Shown: in pieces, positions 63,465 to 64,000 of the stretch
How positions within the stretch are numbered: the stretch's first letter is position 1
How the letters are laid out: each line of letters starts with the position of its first letter
NCBI GenBank assembly: GCA_012270865.1
Contig: JAAXHL010000063.1
Span: 1-64,000, forward strand
Reading direction: 5' to 3'
DNA from: Candidatus Poribacteria bacterium
Lineage (GTDB): Bacteria > Poribacteria > WGA-4E > WGA-3G
DNA: 64,000 bases
Made by a program: the position numbers and the translations under genes
The notes under the pieces: model-generated
Database searches by the model: none
Told to the model about the DNA's origin: nothing
Seen by the model: the letters and a program-made list of their open reading frames with translations, nothing else

Positions 63465-63493
63465 ATGATACCACATTTGGCATAGAAATTCAA
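63465..63493 (-). promoter_or_regulatory. Probable promoter of the defence cassette
   Basis: Minus strand: TTGAAT (63493-63488), 17-base spacer, TATCAT (63470-63465). Four and five of six consensus matches. It would start transcription about 65 bases before the small ORF. Confidence 0.5.
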
Positions 63494-63607
63494 CGGTTTT
63501 AATTGCGGAATATAGGCGTTGATTGCCCGAATTATGGGGAAAGAATGGTAGAAGAACACGGATTGAGGGGTGCGGTTGGTGACCGCACCCGCTTTTGGAG
63601 ATACTAT

Positions 63608-64000
63608 TCAACGCCCGACAGAGGGTTGCGGGGGCCAGTGGAGTCCGCGTTGACCGGATAAGGATCGGTTTGCCGAAGGACGATACGCACGGTCAGGTAA
63701 GCCGACGAGTTTGCCGTCTTCTATCCATTTTTCGTCGCTGCCGTAGAGTTCACCGATGAGGAGGTCCGTTAGTCTCTCAAGGGTTTCAGCGTGTGCTGGT
63801 GAATCGGCGAGGTCGTTTAACTCCCTCGGATCCTCTTCCAGATCGAAGAGTTGTCGGTAGTTGCCGGTGGCGTAGTAGATAAGTTTGAAACGTCCCTCGT
63901 GAATCATACGGGTCGCGCTGCCGCCTTCACCACATTCGCCGTACAACCACTCGCGTTTCTCGTCCCCTACCATCGGTATTCCGTCTACGGTGTCGGGGAT
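63608..64000 (-). CDS. Sulfatase, C-terminal part (runs off the right edge)
   Basis: The visible 130 residues run from IPDTVDGIPMVGDEKREWLY to the stop at 63608. They show the sulfatase C-terminal pattern: MIHEGRFKLIYYATGNYRQL, FDLEEDPRELNDLADSPAHA, then ETLERLTDLLIGEL. The catalytic Cys/Ser motif (C/S-x-P-x-R) lies beyond the window, so activity cannot be judged. A perfect GGGTGCGGT/ACCGCACCC hairpin sits just past the stop. Sulfatases fit desulfation of algal or sponge polysaccharides. Confidence 0.85.
   Translation of the reverse strand: MPDTVDGIPMVGDEKREWLYGECGEGGSATRMIHEGRFKLIYYATGNYRQLFDLEEDPRELNDLADSPAHAETLERLTDLLIGELYGSDEKWIEDGKLVGLPDRAYRPSANRSLSGQRGLHWPPQPSVGR

Noticed and set aside
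63568-63590. Hairpin past the sulfatase stop as a terminator
   Set aside because: The stem is perfect but lacks a T-run in either direction, so I do not call it a terminator.
1-64000. CRISPR arrays, tRNA or rRNA genes
   Set aside because: I saw no regularly spaced direct repeats of 25-40 bases with unique spacers and no cloverleaf with a typical T-arm; a tRNAscan or Infernal run would be needed to exclude a missed tRNA.

Overview
The window is bacterial chromosome with ordinary 10-60 bp gene spacing. I see no tRNA, rRNA, CRISPR array or replication origin. It most resembles uncultured marine or sponge-associated lineages such as Candidatus Poribacteria. The reasons are a dockerin-like DVNGDG..NILDLV repeat grafted onto a secreted protein, a DUF1549/DUF1553 protein, a Gfo/Idh/MocA oxidoreductase beside a PmoA-like DUF6807 protein, a sulfatase, FG-GAP and LamG proteins, and many short intergenic repeats. 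Lipobox signal peptides and a beta-barrel protein ending in Phe suggest two membranes. The assignment is inference.

Layout. 0.6-8.5 kb: tandem oligopeptide-type binding proteins, a 2-hydroxyacid dehydrogenase, two proteins of unknown role, an FG-GAP protein and a GNAT acetyltransferase. 8.6-12.6 kb: ilvB-ilvN-ilvC on the minus strand behind a consensus promoter and a T-box leader; ilvD lies separately at 28.2-29.9 kb. 12.8-16.5 kb: an AT-rich restriction-modification locus, a double-domain DNA methyltransferase convergent with an HNH nuclease. 16.7-25.2 kb: sodA, an AddB-like nuclease, metG, holB, tmk and a beta-propeller lactonase. 25.5-28.1 kb: thiolase, a FadN-type enoyl-CoA hydratase and a cupin. 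30-36 kb: a lipoprotein, hppA, folC and glyA. 36-45.6 kb: envelope and secreted proteins, an iron-dependent alcohol dehydrogenase, and a gene-free stretch that looks like a stand-alone small-RNA unit. 45.7-48.2 kb: a second AT-rich restriction-modification locus, a SAP-domain methyltransferase with two tandem MutH-like nucleases. 48.5-57.2 kb: DUF1549/DUF1553 protein, epimerase, secreted protein, gamma-glutamyltransferase, Gfo/Idh/MocA, DUF6807 and STAS proteins. 57.4-63.5 kb: a defence island. 63.6 kb to the edge: a sulfatase C-terminus.

The most interesting system is the minus-strand cassette at 57.7-63.4 kb, behind its own promoter. It encodes a 35-codon ORF, an AlbA_2/Schlafen-type protein, a SEFIR protein, a SEFIR domain fused to an OLD/RecF-like ABC ATPase, and a DUF4276 TOPRIM-like protein. 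Its genes overlap or nearly abut. A frameshifted type I restriction HsdR C-terminus sits just downstream, and the small first ORF resembles an HsdM tail, so the cassette may occupy a decayed type I restriction locus. It resembles ATPase + TOPRIM abortive-infection systems (PARIS, AbiL) with SEFIR signalling domains added.

Two genome-wide habits stand out. A dispersed element whose end supplies a Shine-Dalgarno sequence directly before start codons (sense CCGCAAGGAAAATTAAAAAA) occurs upstream of ilvC, the lactonase gene, folC and ggt. Two otherwise different secreted proteins end in nearly the same KLA..WA.LKS tail.
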